This document shows positions 1 through 7,841 of a stretch of 32,932 nt of DNA, in pieces. A model generated the notes under the pieces. That model saw only the letters and a program-made list of their open reading frames with translations. It made no database searches and was not told the DNA's origin. The position numbers and the translations under genes were made by a program. Positions within the stretch are counted from its first letter, which is position 1. The number at the start of each line of letters is the position of its first letter. Source of the stretch: a virus; the IMG/VR virus record IMGVR_UViG_3300033149_006278, positions 1-32,932 of that record. One strand, written 5' to 3'.

Positions 1-44
1 ATAATGTCTACTTGACAAATGAACTAAAATGGAGTATACTGTGA
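1..44 (+). CDS. 3' end of an upstream gene (partial)
   Basis: The third forward frame is open from the window edge to a TGA at 42-44, and its last residues read LTNELKWSIL. A gene ending here would sit 11 bases before the preferred start of the next gene, the tight packing seen throughout the window. The stretch is too short to identify a product. The call rests only on the open frame and spacing. Confidence 0.35.
   Translation, partial: NVYLTNELKWSIL
12..40 (+). promoter_or_regulatory. Consensus-like sigma70 promoter (may be chance)
   Basis: TTGACA at 12-17 and TATACT at 35-40 are separated by exactly 17 bases. Transcription would begin near 46-48, just before the ATG at 56, leaving a very short leader containing AGAGAG. 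The sequence also overlaps a possible upstream coding end, so it may be fortuitous in an A+T-rich genome. Confidence 0.35.
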
Positions 45-55
45 AAAAGAGAGAA

Positions 56-574
56 ATGCCTGAAATAGAAATCAAAATAGGTGACACAATTCATAAACTT
101 GATGATAGTGTCTTTGAATGTTCCGAAGAGACTATTAATCAGAATTTAATTGATCAACCATCTCTTTTTGCCTATTATTCTACTCTTTATGAAATGGCAA
201 AAGCAGAAGAAACAGAGGCTGAAAGAATTTTTAATATAACAAAGGAAGATGTAAAAAATGAGATGGAAATAGTTGAGGCCGAATTGGACAATCATTATCG
301 TAATACACTTGAAAAATTTACTGAATCATCAATTAAAAATAAAATTAAATTAAATGATATTTACATTGAGAAGAGAGCAGAGTTATTAAAAAGCAAACGA
401 GAGAAAGAACAAAAAATGTTTGAAGCCAAAAGAAATGCAGGTCTTTTAAAAGTATATCGTGATGCAATTGCTCAGAAAAAAGAAATTTTGATTGCTTTAG
501 CATCTAATCTAAGAGCACAGCTAGATACGGATATAATACTAAAAGAACAGCATGAACGTAGGCTGAGAAAATAA
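56..574 (+). CDS. UvsY-like coiled-coil protein, putative recombination mediator
   Basis: A 172-residue, highly charged, mostly helical protein with long predicted coiled coils after residue 40. The C-terminal part (a Lys/Arg-rich helix, then LLKVYRDAIAQKKEILIALA and NLRAQLD) resembles a phage family commonly encoded just before the gp32-type protein and likened to T4 UvsY, which loads UvsX onto gp32-coated ssDNA. Position supports this: gp32-like and UvsX-like genes follow directly. I chose ATG 56, preceded by AAAGAGAG. An in-frame ATG at 29 would add nine residues but lies inside promoter-like sequence and has no ribosome-binding site. The coding region is secure; the function is an inference from shape and neighbours. 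Confidence 0.6.
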   Translation: MPEIEIKIGDTIHKLDDSVFECSEETINQNLIDQPSLFAYYSTLYEMAKAEETEAERIFNITKEDVKNEMEIVEAELDNHYRNTLEKFTESSIKNKIKLNDIYIEKRAELLKSKREKEQKMFEAKRNAGLLKVYRDAIAQKKEILIALASNLRAQLDTDIILKEQHERRLRK

Positions 575-590
575 ATATATGGAGGTTTAA

Positions 591-1625
591 ATGTCAAAAC
601 TTTTTAAAGATCCTGATATAGAGCAGGATTCAAAGTTCGTTGAGGATGAAGAGCGTCGCAATAAGCGTCGTCGTCCTCTGTTTGATGAGTATAAGCCAAA
701 GCCTAGTACTGATCGATTTCAAGTCGAAAATAGGATTCGTATTCTAAGGGCTAGGGCAGATTCAAAGGGTACTTATTATTTACGAATTGGAAGGCATTTC
801 ATCAAACATAATGATTACACAGAAATGTTTATTTGTCCAAAAGAAACTGTTGGTGATCCATGTCCAGCATGTGAGGCTTATGTTGATTTGAAAAAAAAGA
901 AGAGTGAGCATGCAGATAAATACAAACCACAGATTCGTGGTGTATTTAATGTTATCAATCGTAATGAAGAAAATCCACATGTTCAGATTTATTTTTCACC
1001 AATGACTACTGTTTGTAAAAGAGTGGTTGATTTAGTTAGAAGTGGAAGATCTATGTCTGATATTTTTGATAATATTGAAGATGACTTTAGTATTTCAAAA
1101 CCTGGTCGTGATCTTATTCTAATTTATAAGGAAAAGACTTCTCCAGGAGAAATGTATAGTATCTATCCATTTGAAAAATCTCCTTTGGGAGACCCTAAAC
1201 AAGTTGAAATGTGGTATTCTGAAATAAAAGATTTAACAGTTGAGGGTCTTTGGGGAAAAATGATTTCGTATGAGGATGCATACATTAAAACTTTTGGATC
1301 AATTGAAGAAAGACAGGCTTTGCGTGAAAGATGGCAAAAAGAACAACAGGAAAGAGAAGATAAAGAATTTGAAAATAGTCAGGAAGAAACTGCTATAAAG
1401 GATGATGATGTTGCTGAAATGGGTAGAAAAGTAATGGAGGAACTTGATAAGGAAAAAGAAAATAGTGGTTCAAAATTAGAAAGTGTTGTAGAAAAAACAG
1501 AAGAGAAAACAGAAGAAAAAGCAGAAGAGAAAAAGGAAAGCATATCAAGTAATGATATTGCAGATATTGCTGCTGGAATTGCAAAAAAGATTGAATTAGC
1601 TAAAAAAGCAATGAAAACAAAATAA
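591..1625 (+). CDS. gp32-like single-stranded DNA-binding protein
   Basis: A 344-residue protein with the layout of T4 gp32. It has a basic N-terminus (ERRNKRRR near 21-28), a central OB-fold-like region and a zinc-binding set H69-x12-C82-x8-C91-x2-C94, closely matching gp32 H-x12-C-x9-C-x2-C. The C-terminal quarter is very acidic and low in complexity, with repeated EKTEEK/AEEK units, as expected of the tail that recruits replication partners. It would coat ssDNA during replication and recombination. A strong GGAGG lies seven bases before the ATG. It sits between the UvsY-like and UvsX genes, the expected partners. Family assignment rests on the zinc motif, acidic tail and neighbours. Confidence 0.85.
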   Translation: MSKLFKDPDIEQDSKFVEDEERRNKRRRPLFDEYKPKPSTDRFQVENRIRILRARADSKGTYYLRIGRHFIKHNDYTEMFICPKETVGDPCPACEAYVDLKKKKSEHADKYKPQIRGVFNVINRNEENPHVQIYFSPMTTVCKRVVDLVRSGRSMSDIFDNIEDDFSISKPGRDLILIYKEKTSPGEMYSIYPFEKSPLGDPKQVEMWYSEIKDLTVEGLWGKMISYEDAYIKTFGSIEERQALRERWQKEQQEREDKEFENSQEETAIKDDDVAEMGRKVMEELDKEKENSGSKLESVVEKTEEKTEEKAEEKKESISSNDIADIAAGIAKKIELAKKAMKTK

Positions 1626-1649
1626 AATCCAACTCTGAGTGGTCACATT

Positions 1650-1707
1650 GGTGTTACAGGAGGAGGGATTGTCACAAATGCGGGTTTCGTTCTTTCCCTC
1701 CTCCACC
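1650..1707 (+). ncRNA. Structured intergenic element 1 (10-bp GC-rich closing stem)
   Basis: GGAGGAGGGA at 1659-1668 pairs perfectly with TCCCTCCTCC at 1695-1704. GGT 1650-1652 and ACC 1705-1707 can extend the stem past a bulge. The 26-base loop contains TTGTCACAA (1669-1677) and a small AATG/CGTT hairpin. The 5' strand is Shine-Dalgarno-like and the 3' strand anti-Shine-Dalgarno-like. No T-tract follows, so a classical terminator is doubtful. It lies between the ssDNA-binding gene and a small membrane-protein gene that has no evident ribosome-binding site. It could be a cis-acting leader or a small RNA. Confidence 0.5.
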
Positions 1708-1718
1708 TATTAATTAAA

Positions 1719-1922
1719 ATGAGAAATTTTCTAAAAAAACATTGGAAGATAGCATTAGTGATAGGACTTATTGTTGTCTGGGCTATTGGTACAACGATAA
1801 GTACTTGTATTTTATTTCAAAAACATGTCAATAGTATTGAATATCAGTTAAAGAAACTTAACAAAGAAATTAAAGAAATTGAAAAAACTGTTGAAAAATA
1901 TGAAAATAGGAGAAAAATGTGA
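1719..1922 (+). CDS. Small single-pass membrane protein with coiled coil
   Basis: A 67-residue protein: a basic N-terminus (KKHWK), one transmembrane helix at about 11-31, then a Lys/Glu-rich coiled coil to the end. This resembles phage small membrane proteins of unknown role and, loosely, inner-membrane spanins, but the replication-gene setting argues against lysis. The ATG lacks a Shine-Dalgarno and is preceded by structured element 1. Its ATG-TGA end overlaps the GTG start of the UvsX gene. Function unknown. Confidence 0.6.
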   Translation: MRNFLKKHWKIALVIGLIVVWAIGTTISTCILFQKHVNSIEYQLKKLNKEIKEIEKTVEKYENRRKM

Positions 1923-2848
1923 AGGCTGAGAAAAAGAAAAAAGAACTAATAACAATTGATTTGTCTAGTAGATTGACTCCAATTTATAGGCTTTCAACTG
2001 GTGTTATTGCCTTTGATATGGTTCTTCAGGGTGGTATTCCTTCTGGGCGTATGACTGAAATGTATGGTGGTGAGAGTTCTTATAAATCTTTGGTTGTTTT
2101 GAAAATTTTATCTAATGCTTTATTAGATGATAAAAATTTTGTTGTATATGTTGATACAGAAGGTTCAATAGAAAAAGGTCTTGTTGATATGGTAAATTTA
2201 GATATTGAAAAACTAATTTATTTGGATATCAACAAAATCTACACTTTGGAGGCTTTATTTGATCAGTTGGAATTTGCATTAGATAAAGCTCTTGAATTGA
2301 AAAAACGATTGATATTTGCTATTGACTCTATAGCAGCAGTTCCAGGCTACGAAGATATGGTAAATGAGTTGGGTGTGAGGACAGCAGCAGCACGTAGGGC
2401 TATGATTATTAAGGGTGGTCTCACAAAATATATGCCACGGATTAGAAAGGAAGATGGTTGCCTTATTCTAGTTAATCAGCTATATGATAAAATGGGAGTT
2501 GTTTATGGTGATACTGAAGATACTCCTGGTGGAAAGGCTATTAGATTTTGGGCATCTGTGAGAATGCGGTTTAAGAATAAAGGAATGATAAAAGATGAAA
2601 AGTCTGGAGAGCAGATTGGAAATAAATGTAATTTGCTTATAAAGAAAAACAAAGCAGGAAAACCTTTTGGGCAAGTTAATTTCGAACATATTGAAATGCA
2701 TGATCTTGATAAATATACAGGATTATTAGATTACTTCGTGCGTCATGGAGAAGTTATCCAATCTGGTGCATGGTACTATTTTCCTGATGATGAAAAACAT
2801 AAATTTCGTGGTAATCAATTTCCAGAATTATGGGAGGCAAGGCAATGA
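1919..2848 (+). CDS. uvsX: UvsX/RecA-family recombinase
   Basis: A 309-residue RecA-fold ATPase that would form filaments on ssDNA and catalyse strand exchange. Walker A is G50-G-E-S-S-Y-K-S57, with Tyr where RecA has Gly and T4 UvsX has Phe. The catalytic Glu lies in DTEGS (about 81). Walker B is LIFAIDSIAA at 131-140. A conserved NQLYDKMG stretch and the L2-type GGKAIRFWASVRMRF follow. The C-terminal end carries aromatics (GAWYYFPDDEKHKF). It starts at GTG 1919, overlapping the previous stop, with AGGAGA upstream. Family assignment is firm; UvsX rather than RecA is favoured by the T4-like neighbours and short length. Confidence 0.93.
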   Translation: MKAEKKKKELITIDLSSRLTPIYRLSTGVIAFDMVLQGGIPSGRMTEMYGGESSYKSLVVLKILSNALLDDKNFVVYVDTEGSIEKGLVDMVNLDIEKLIYLDINKIYTLEALFDQLEFALDKALELKKRLIFAIDSIAAVPGYEDMVNELGVRTAAARRAMIIKGGLTKYMPRIRKEDGCLILVNQLYDKMGVVYGDTEDTPGGKAIRFWASVRMRFKNKGMIKDEKSGEQIGNKCNLLIKKNKAGKPFGQVNFEHIEMHDLDKYTGLLDYFVRHGEVIQSGAWYYFPDDEKHKFRGNQFPELWEARQ

Positions 2849-2898
2849 AATTTTAAATGAAGTTGCAAAAATTTGATGAAGGAAAAATTGGAAATAAA

Positions 2899-3816
2899 AT
2901 GAAAACATTGATAATTGATGGTAATAATTTACTTTTTAGGGGGCATGGAAAACCTCCAATGACTCATAACTCTATGCGAACTGAGGCTATTTATATTTGT
3001 CTTAATTTATTAAGGAAGTATCTTGTTGATTTTTCTCCAAATAATTGTATAGTAGTGTGGGATGGAGGACGAGATAAAAAAAGAACAGACAAATTTTCTG
3101 AATATAAAGTAAAAAAAGATAAAGAGACAGCTGTGGAGAAAAAACAGAAGAAGATTTTGTTTGCCCAAGCAGATATTATTCGTTTAGGTTTTGAACTTTT
3201 TGGAATTACTCAATATAGATGTAAGGGAAGAGAGGCTGACGATTTAATTTTTACTCTAATAAAAAATTCTAATAAAATAGATGAATCAATAGTTGTTTCA
3301 ACAGATGGAGATATGTACCAGCTTTTTACAGTTAAAAATAATTTAATAGTATATTCCCCAATGAAAGGCAAGATTTGGACGAAAAAAAATATTGAGGAGT
3401 ATTTAGGTTTTCCTATTAAATATTTTGTAACATATAAAGCTTTAGTTGGTGATAGGAGTGACAATCTTCCAGGTGTTGCAAGAATTGGGGAAAAGAAAGC
3501 TAGAAGATTGATAGAAATCATGCAAATGCCAGATGAAGAAGTAATTGTAAAAGAAAAAGATTTAAAACTTCTTTCTCAATTTTTAGATCAAAAGGATGAA
3601 TTTACAAAGATGGTGGATTTAATAAAATTTAGAGAAGTGAGTGAAGATGAGATGAAAAATGGAATGTGGAAAAAAACTTTGCCAACTACAGAAATGCTTC
3701 ATAGTGTTGCACATGAATTTTTAGAAGTTTGTGGTTTTAATCGTTATTTAAATGATTTTATATCTTTTATAGATCCTTTTGAAAAATTATGGAGGAAGAC
3801 AAATGAAACAAACTAA
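2899..3816 (+). CDS. 5'-3' exonuclease / flap endonuclease (PolI N-terminal type)
   Basis: 305 residues from the preferred start. It carries the acidic metal-binding set of the FEN/PolI 5'-nuclease family: IIDGNN (D7), VVWDGG (D55), GREADDL (E112, D114, D115), STDGDMYQ (D136, D138) and the helix-hairpin-helix GDRSDNLPGV from 184. It would remove RNA primers and flaps during lagging-strand synthesis, like T4 RNase H. ATG 2899 begins MKTLIIDGNN, the usual family start, after GGAAA. An in-frame ATG at 2857 would add 14 residues and has a poorly spaced GGAGG. The gene lies between uvsX and the gp47-like gene in the recombination operon. Confidence 0.92.
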   Translation: MKTLIIDGNNLLFRGHGKPPMTHNSMRTEAIYICLNLLRKYLVDFSPNNCIVVWDGGRDKKRTDKFSEYKVKKDKETAVEKKQKKILFAQADIIRLGFELFGITQYRCKGREADDLIFTLIKNSNKIDESIVVSTDGDMYQLFTVKNNLIVYSPMKGKIWTKKNIEEYLGFPIKYFVTYKALVGDRSDNLPGVARIGEKKARRLIEIMQMPDEEVIVKEKDLKLLSQFLDQKDEFTKMVDLIKFREVSEDEMKNGMWKKTLPTTEMLHSVAHEFLEVCGFNRYLNDFISFIDPFEKLWRKTNETN

Positions 3817-4066
3817 ACATTCTTTATTTCCTTATTATAAAGAAATCGATATTAGTATGGAAAAATATCGTGTATATGTTTTTAGTGGGGGTGATGAAGT
3901 ACGAATTGATAACCCAAAATTCTTAATTGTTTCTGATAATGGACATCGTGTTGGAGATTCAGTAGAAGTATCACATTATATTCCTTATAAATGGATTCAC
4001 CTTTATTGGGAAAATTACTCCCCAGAAAAAGGAATGTTTTATTGTCAAGGAAGAACAAAAAAATGA
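3803..4066 (+). CDS. Small conserved hypothetical protein, paralogue of the 26903 gene
   Basis: An 87-residue, probably mostly beta-strand protein with no recognised family. Its core KEIDIS..EKYRVYVF...DEVRIDNPK..IV..N.HRV is clearly related to the protein at 26903-27193 (EVIDIS..AYRLYRY...TTIIHDPK..FVYANNDHKV), including the later W-x-HL. The chosen ATG 3803 follows a good GGAGGA at 3791-3796; an ATG at 3779 has none. Its stop overlaps the gp47-like start as ATGA. Function unknown. Confidence 0.75.
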   Translation: MKQTKHSLFPYYKEIDISMEKYRVYVFSGGDEVRIDNPKFLIVSDNGHRVGDSVEVSHYIPYKWIHLYWENYSPEKGMFYCQGRTKK

Positions 4067-5082
4067 AATATCTTATTTTTTCTGATATTCATTCACATAA
4101 TTATAGGGAGTTTTCTGAAACAAAAGATGATGGAATAAACAGTCGTTTGGATGATTGTGTTATTGTCTTAGAAGAACTTGATGCTTTTTGTAAAAGAGAA
4201 GAAATACTTAATATTATATTTGTAGGGGATCTTTATCATCTAAAAAATAATATTGATAGCCAAGTAATTAAATTAACAATAGAATTTTTAGAACAACTTT
4301 GTCGTGAAAGACATTCGATTTTTGTTCCAGGAAATCATGACTATCGGATGTGGAGTTCTGAACCGATATTGTTGGAATTATTTCGTGATTCTGTTATGAG
4401 GGAAGTTTGGCATAATATAAAAGTTATTACTAAACCGACTTGGATTCTTGATTTTTATTTCGAGCCATATACAAGGAGAATTGATGATTTAAATAATAGA
4501 ATCAAAAGTCTAGAGACAACAGAAAAATCAGTATTTTTTGGTCATCAGGATGTTATTGGTGCTCATTATGGTGCTTTTGAAGTTACAAGAGGGTTGGATG
4601 CAGATATTCTTAGTAAGAAATTTAAAATGTCATTTATTGGTCATAACCATAATCATGATAGATATAAGGAGAATGTAATAAGTGTTGGGGCACCATTGCA
4701 ACATAACTTTTCCGATTTTGGGAAGAATAGAGGATGGATAGTTTATGATGATGAAACTAATGAGATGGATTATTATCAGAATAATTTTTCTCCTAGTTTC
4801 TGGGATATCAAGGTATCTATTGATGATGAAGGAAAAGAACTTCCTGGAAATCCAGAAAGGGATTTTTATAGGATAAATGTTTCTGGAAATAAGTTACCTA
4901 AGATATGTCAGAGAATTAAATGGAAACGAGTTATTTTTAATAAAGAGTCTGATCGAAAGGCAAGAAGTAAAATTTCTTTTTCTGATAAGAATGAAGATTT
5001 AATAGCAAAGTATGTTGATTTAAAAATTTCAGAAGGATTTGATAGACAAAAATTAATCGAAATAGGAAGGGGGTATTTATAA
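4063..5082 (+). CDS. sbcD: SbcD/Mre11-like nuclease subunit (T4 gp47 type)
   Basis: 339 residues with calcineurin-like phosphoesterase motifs in order: SDIHSH (D8, H10), GDLYH (D56), GNHD (N91, H92), FFGHQD (H161) and GHNHNHD (H194, H196). With the gp46-like ATPase at 5646 it would form the Mre11-Rad50-like complex that resects DNA ends for recombination. The start at 4063 overlaps the previous stop (ATGA) and follows AAGGAAG; a longer open frame begins at 3991 but encodes no family sequence. Unusually, two small genes lie between this subunit and its partner. Confidence 0.92.
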   Translation: MKYLIFSDIHSHNYREFSETKDDGINSRLDDCVIVLEELDAFCKREEILNIIFVGDLYHLKNNIDSQVIKLTIEFLEQLCRERHSIFVPGNHDYRMWSSEPILLELFRDSVMREVWHNIKVITKPTWILDFYFEPYTRRIDDLNNRIKSLETTEKSVFFGHQDVIGAHYGAFEVTRGLDADILSKKFKMSFIGHNHNHDRYKENVISVGAPLQHNFSDFGKNRGWIVYDDETNEMDYYQNNFSPSFWDIKVSIDDEGKELPGNPERDFYRINVSGNKLPKICQRIKWKRVIFNKESDRKARSKISFSDKNEDLIAKYVDLKISEGFDRQKLIEIGRGYL

Positions 5083-5297
5083 TGAGTATTTTAATAAATC
5101 CACTTAATGGTAAATATGAAGATAAGATAGAAATATATACTAGATATTATCCTTCAGATGCATAGACAAATTATTGTATTAATTTGAAACAATATAATGG
5201 TGATGATATTGAAGTATTGTTTTCTGATTTTTCTGATATGATAAGAGCAGTTAATCATTTGTTGATAGGATATAATGTTGTAAAATTGAAAGATTAG
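5082..5297 (+). pseudogene. Small gene interrupted by in-frame amber TAG at 5163-5165
   Basis: ATG 5082 overlaps the previous TAA and follows GGAAGGGGG. The frame gives 27 residues (MSILINPLNG to YYPSDA), a TAG at 5163-5165, then 43 more codons (TNYCINLKQYNG to YNVVKLKD) ending at TAG 5295-5297. A GTG gene starts 12 bases later behind its own GGAG. Both halves look like one 71-position protein, since nothing else fills the interval. A CAG or CAA to TAG change is the simplest explanation; suppression or readthrough is the alternative. Product unknown. Confidence 0.6.
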
Positions 5298-5309
5298 ATT
5301 GGAGATATA

Positions 5310-5636
5310 GTGAGAAAATATAATGGTTCTTGGGGAAATCAAAAGTCTATGAAGAATCTATGGGAAATTATTGGTGATAACAATAAAAAACGAAGATGTA
5401 TTGGCAGTATTTTTAGTTGTCATCGTCAGGATATTAATAATTTACTTATTTCTGATTTGTCAAATGATTTGAAAAGACGTGTTTTGGTTTGGATGAAGCT
5501 TTGGTATAAAAAACGAATATTTGAGGATACTAAGTGTTTGACTGATTATGAGAAGCGACATTTATATTCAGCAATTATGGGAACGCAAAGGGAGGCATAT
5601 AGGGAAATCAAAAAAGTAGAAGATAGATTGGCATAG
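5310..5636 (+). CDS. Hypothetical basic helical protein
   Basis: 108 residues, rich in Lys/Arg and Trp (RRVLVWMKLWYKKR near 60-73), predicted mainly helical, with no recognised domain. It starts at GTG 5310 with GGAG at 5300-5303. It sits between the gp47-like and gp46-like genes and may act with that complex, but only position suggests this. Its TAG stop is in frame with the gp46-like ATG 12 bases downstream, so readthrough would fuse the two; this is probably coincidence. Confidence 0.7.
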   Translation: MRKYNGSWGNQKSMKNLWEIIGDNNKKRRCIGSIFSCHRQDINNLLISDLSNDLKRRVLVWMKLWYKKRIFEDTKCLTDYEKRHLYSAIMGTQREAYREIKKVEDRLA

Positions 5637-5645
5637 GAAACAAAA

Positions 5646-7571
5646 ATGAAATTTTTATCAATTAAAGCTGAAAATTTTCTTTCATTTCATTCTCTAAATT
5701 ATTCATTTCCAGAAACTGGACTATATTTTATAGGTGGAGAGAAATATGATTCAAAGATTTCAAATTCTAATGGATCTGGTAAAAGTGCATTTGTAGAAAT
5801 TCTGGCATGGACATTATTTGGAAATACAATACGGAATATAGGAAAGGATGAAGTTGTTAATTGGACTGTTGGAAAAGACTGTTCATCAATGATTGAATTT
5901 GAAGATGATTATGGAAAAATTTATACAATTGCTCGTTTTAGGAAGCATAATGAAAATGGTAATAGTTTGTTTCTTTTTCAGGATAACCAAAATTTAACTC
6001 AGTCGACTGTTTTAAAAACTCAAGAAGAGATAGAAAAAATATTGGGGATGAACTGGCTTGTATTTTCTGTAGCAACTCTTTTTGGAGAAAGAGCAAGACG
6101 ATTTTCTGAAGCAGTTGATTCAGAGAAAAAACAGATTTTTGATGAGATTCTTATGTTTCATCAATATTTAGATGCTTTAAGTAAAGTTAAAGAAGATATT
6201 AGAGTAGTGGAAAATGAGGTATCTGCTACAGAGCAAATGATTATTACTTATAATAAATTGATTGAAGAGAATACATCAAAAATTGCACAGTATGAAGAGG
6301 ATCTTGTTAAATTAGAGAATGATTATCAAAAGATTGGATCCGAGTTAGAGTATAACACAAAAAAAATTCAAGAGAATACTGAGAAATTAGATAAATTAAA
6401 AGAAGTTTATAATGCAAATTTAAAAATAAAAGAAGAATTAGAATCAGATGATCAAAAACTGATGCAGTATATGAATAAACTTGAAAATGAGAAAAAGGAA
6501 AATCTTTCTGATCCAAAAAATGAAATAGAAGGATTAAAGGCTGAAATTAATGTTTTGCTTATAGAATTGAATAATCTTGATTCTTCAATTAGTAAATTAG
6601 ATTCTTTTAAATTTGGAACTCGTTGTCCAACATGTGGACATGAATTTAATGAGGAAAGTGTTGCAGATGTTAGAAATCATTTTAAAAATGAAAAAGAAAA
6701 AAAAGAAAGTGTATATACACAATATGTTGAAAAATTGAGTAAATTAGAAGACATATTTGAACAAAAAAATAATGTTTGGGAAGAAAAAATTTCTGCTACT
6801 GTTAAGTCTAAAATGGAATTGGAAAAAACTCTTTCAGATTTAAGAGACTCAATTATGGAGAATAAGACAAAGATTTTTGAGCTTGAATCAGAAATTAAGT
6901 CATTTAAATTTGAGATTGAGCAAGTTAAAACGAGTTATGATGAAAAGGTTGAGTATGTTAATGAACAAATTGATATTGAGAATAGAAAATTAAAAGAAAA
7001 TATTAATGAAATAGAAAAATTTAATGAAATTATAGAAAATAAAAAAGATGAGTTGCAGTATTTGAAATTTTGGAAAGATGGATTTGGAAATCAAGGAATT
7101 AAGTCTCTTCTTTTAGATGAAATTGTTCCAATGTTGAATAATAAAGTTTCTTATTATGCTTCGGCATTGATGGATAATTCAATTTCAGTTGAGTTTGATA
7201 CTGAGACTACATTGAAAAGTGGCGAAAAAAGAGATAAATTTGATATACGGTTGATTATAAATGGAGATCAAGTTGATTATAAAAATTGTTCATCTGGGGA
7301 AAAACGAAGAATTGATGTTTCTATTTTGCTTGCTCTTCAAAATTTGATTTTTTCAAGGAATATTAATTCAAGTAATTTGATTATCTTTGATGAAGTTTTT
7401 GATTCTTTGGATAGAATAGGAATTGAAAGGGTTATTAATCTTCTTGAAGAAGAATCTAAAGATAAATCTATTTTTGTTATTAGTCATATTCAAGAATTAG
7501 CTGATTATTTCAAAAATGTTATCTTGATAAAAAATAAAAATGGTATATCTAGTTTGGAGGTACAGTATTAA
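5646..7571 (+). CDS. sbcC: SbcC/Rad50-like ATPase subunit (T4 gp46 type)
   Basis: A 641-residue SMC-like ATPase. Walker A is SNGSGKS at 41-47. Long coiled coils run at about 180-320 and 345-475 around a zinc hook RCPTCGH (C327, C330). The ABC signature CSSGEKRRID starts near 548, Walker B LIIFDEVFDSLD near 578-589, and an H-loop ISH near 612-614. It would power and guide the Mre11-like nuclease in DNA end processing and recombination-dependent replication. The ribosome-binding site is AGGAAA. Length matches T4 gp46-type proteins and is shorter than bacterial SbcC. All key motifs are present. Confidence 0.95.
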   Translation: MKFLSIKAENFLSFHSLNYSFPETGLYFIGGEKYDSKISNSNGSGKSAFVEILAWTLFGNTIRNIGKDEVVNWTVGKDCSSMIEFEDDYGKIYTIARFRKHNENGNSLFLFQDNQNLTQSTVLKTQEEIEKILGMNWLVFSVATLFGERARRFSEAVDSEKKQIFDEILMFHQYLDALSKVKEDIRVVENEVSATEQMIITYNKLIEENTSKIAQYEEDLVKLENDYQKIGSELEYNTKKIQENTEKLDKLKEVYNANLKIKEELESDDQKLMQYMNKLENEKKENLSDPKNEIEGLKAEINVLLIELNNLDSSISKLDSFKFGTRCPTCGHEFNEESVADVRNHFKNEKEKKESVYTQYVEKLSKLEDIFEQKNNVWEEKISATVKSKMELEKTLSDLRDSIMENKTKIFELESEIKSFKFEIEQVKTSYDEKVEYVNEQIDIENRKLKENINEIEKFNEIIENKKDELQYLKFWKDGFGNQGIKSLLLDEIVPMLNNKVSYYASALMDNSISVEFDTETTLKSGEKRDKFDIRLIINGDQVDYKNCSSGEKRRIDVSILLALQNLIFSRNINSSNLIIFDEVFDSLDRIGIERVINLLEEESKDKSIFVISHIQELADYFKNVILIKNKNGISSLEVQY

Positions 7572-7840
7572 TGAAAAATTTACGTATTTGGTTTAAGGCT
7601 TCATTATCTGATGGACGGAATTTTGTTGATGTTGTTTCATATAAAATGTTTGAATTTGGTACTCAATTTACAGTTATTGGAACTAAAGTTTGGTATTTGG
7701 AACTAAATTTAGGTAATGGGTTGTTTTCAAATATACCATTAAGTAATGTTTTGTATATTGAGCCATTGCCTAAAATTAAAATTGATGAAGATTCTACTGA
7801 TAATTCTGGTAGTGGTGAAATTCCAGGTCATTTAAGATAA
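7571..7840 (+). CDS. Hypothetical small beta-rich protein
   Basis: 89 residues, with alternating hydrophobic residues suggesting a small beta-barrel over the first 70 and an acidic, Ser/Gly-rich tail (DEDSTDNSGSG). No family recognised. Its start overlaps the gp46-like stop (TAATG) with GGAGGT eight bases upstream, so it is translationally coupled to the recombination complex. Function unknown. Confidence 0.7.
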   Translation: MKNLRIWFKASLSDGRNFVDVVSYKMFEFGTQFTVIGTKVWYLELNLGNGLFSNIPLSNVLYIEPLPKIKIDEDSTDNSGSGEIPGHLR

Positions 7841-7841
7841 A

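Noticed and set aside
780-980. Minus-strand open frames of 60-105 codons across the window
   Set aside because: All lie opposite strongly supported + strand genes with recognisable domains, lack ribosome-binding sites, and are rich in Phe/Ile/Leu/Ser/His as expected of antisense A+T-rich coding DNA.
5634-5657. Amber readthrough fusing the 5310 protein to the gp46-like ATPase
   Set aside because: The stop and next ATG are in frame by only 12 bases, the ATPase has its own AGGAAA and a typical family N-terminus, so coincidence is more likely.
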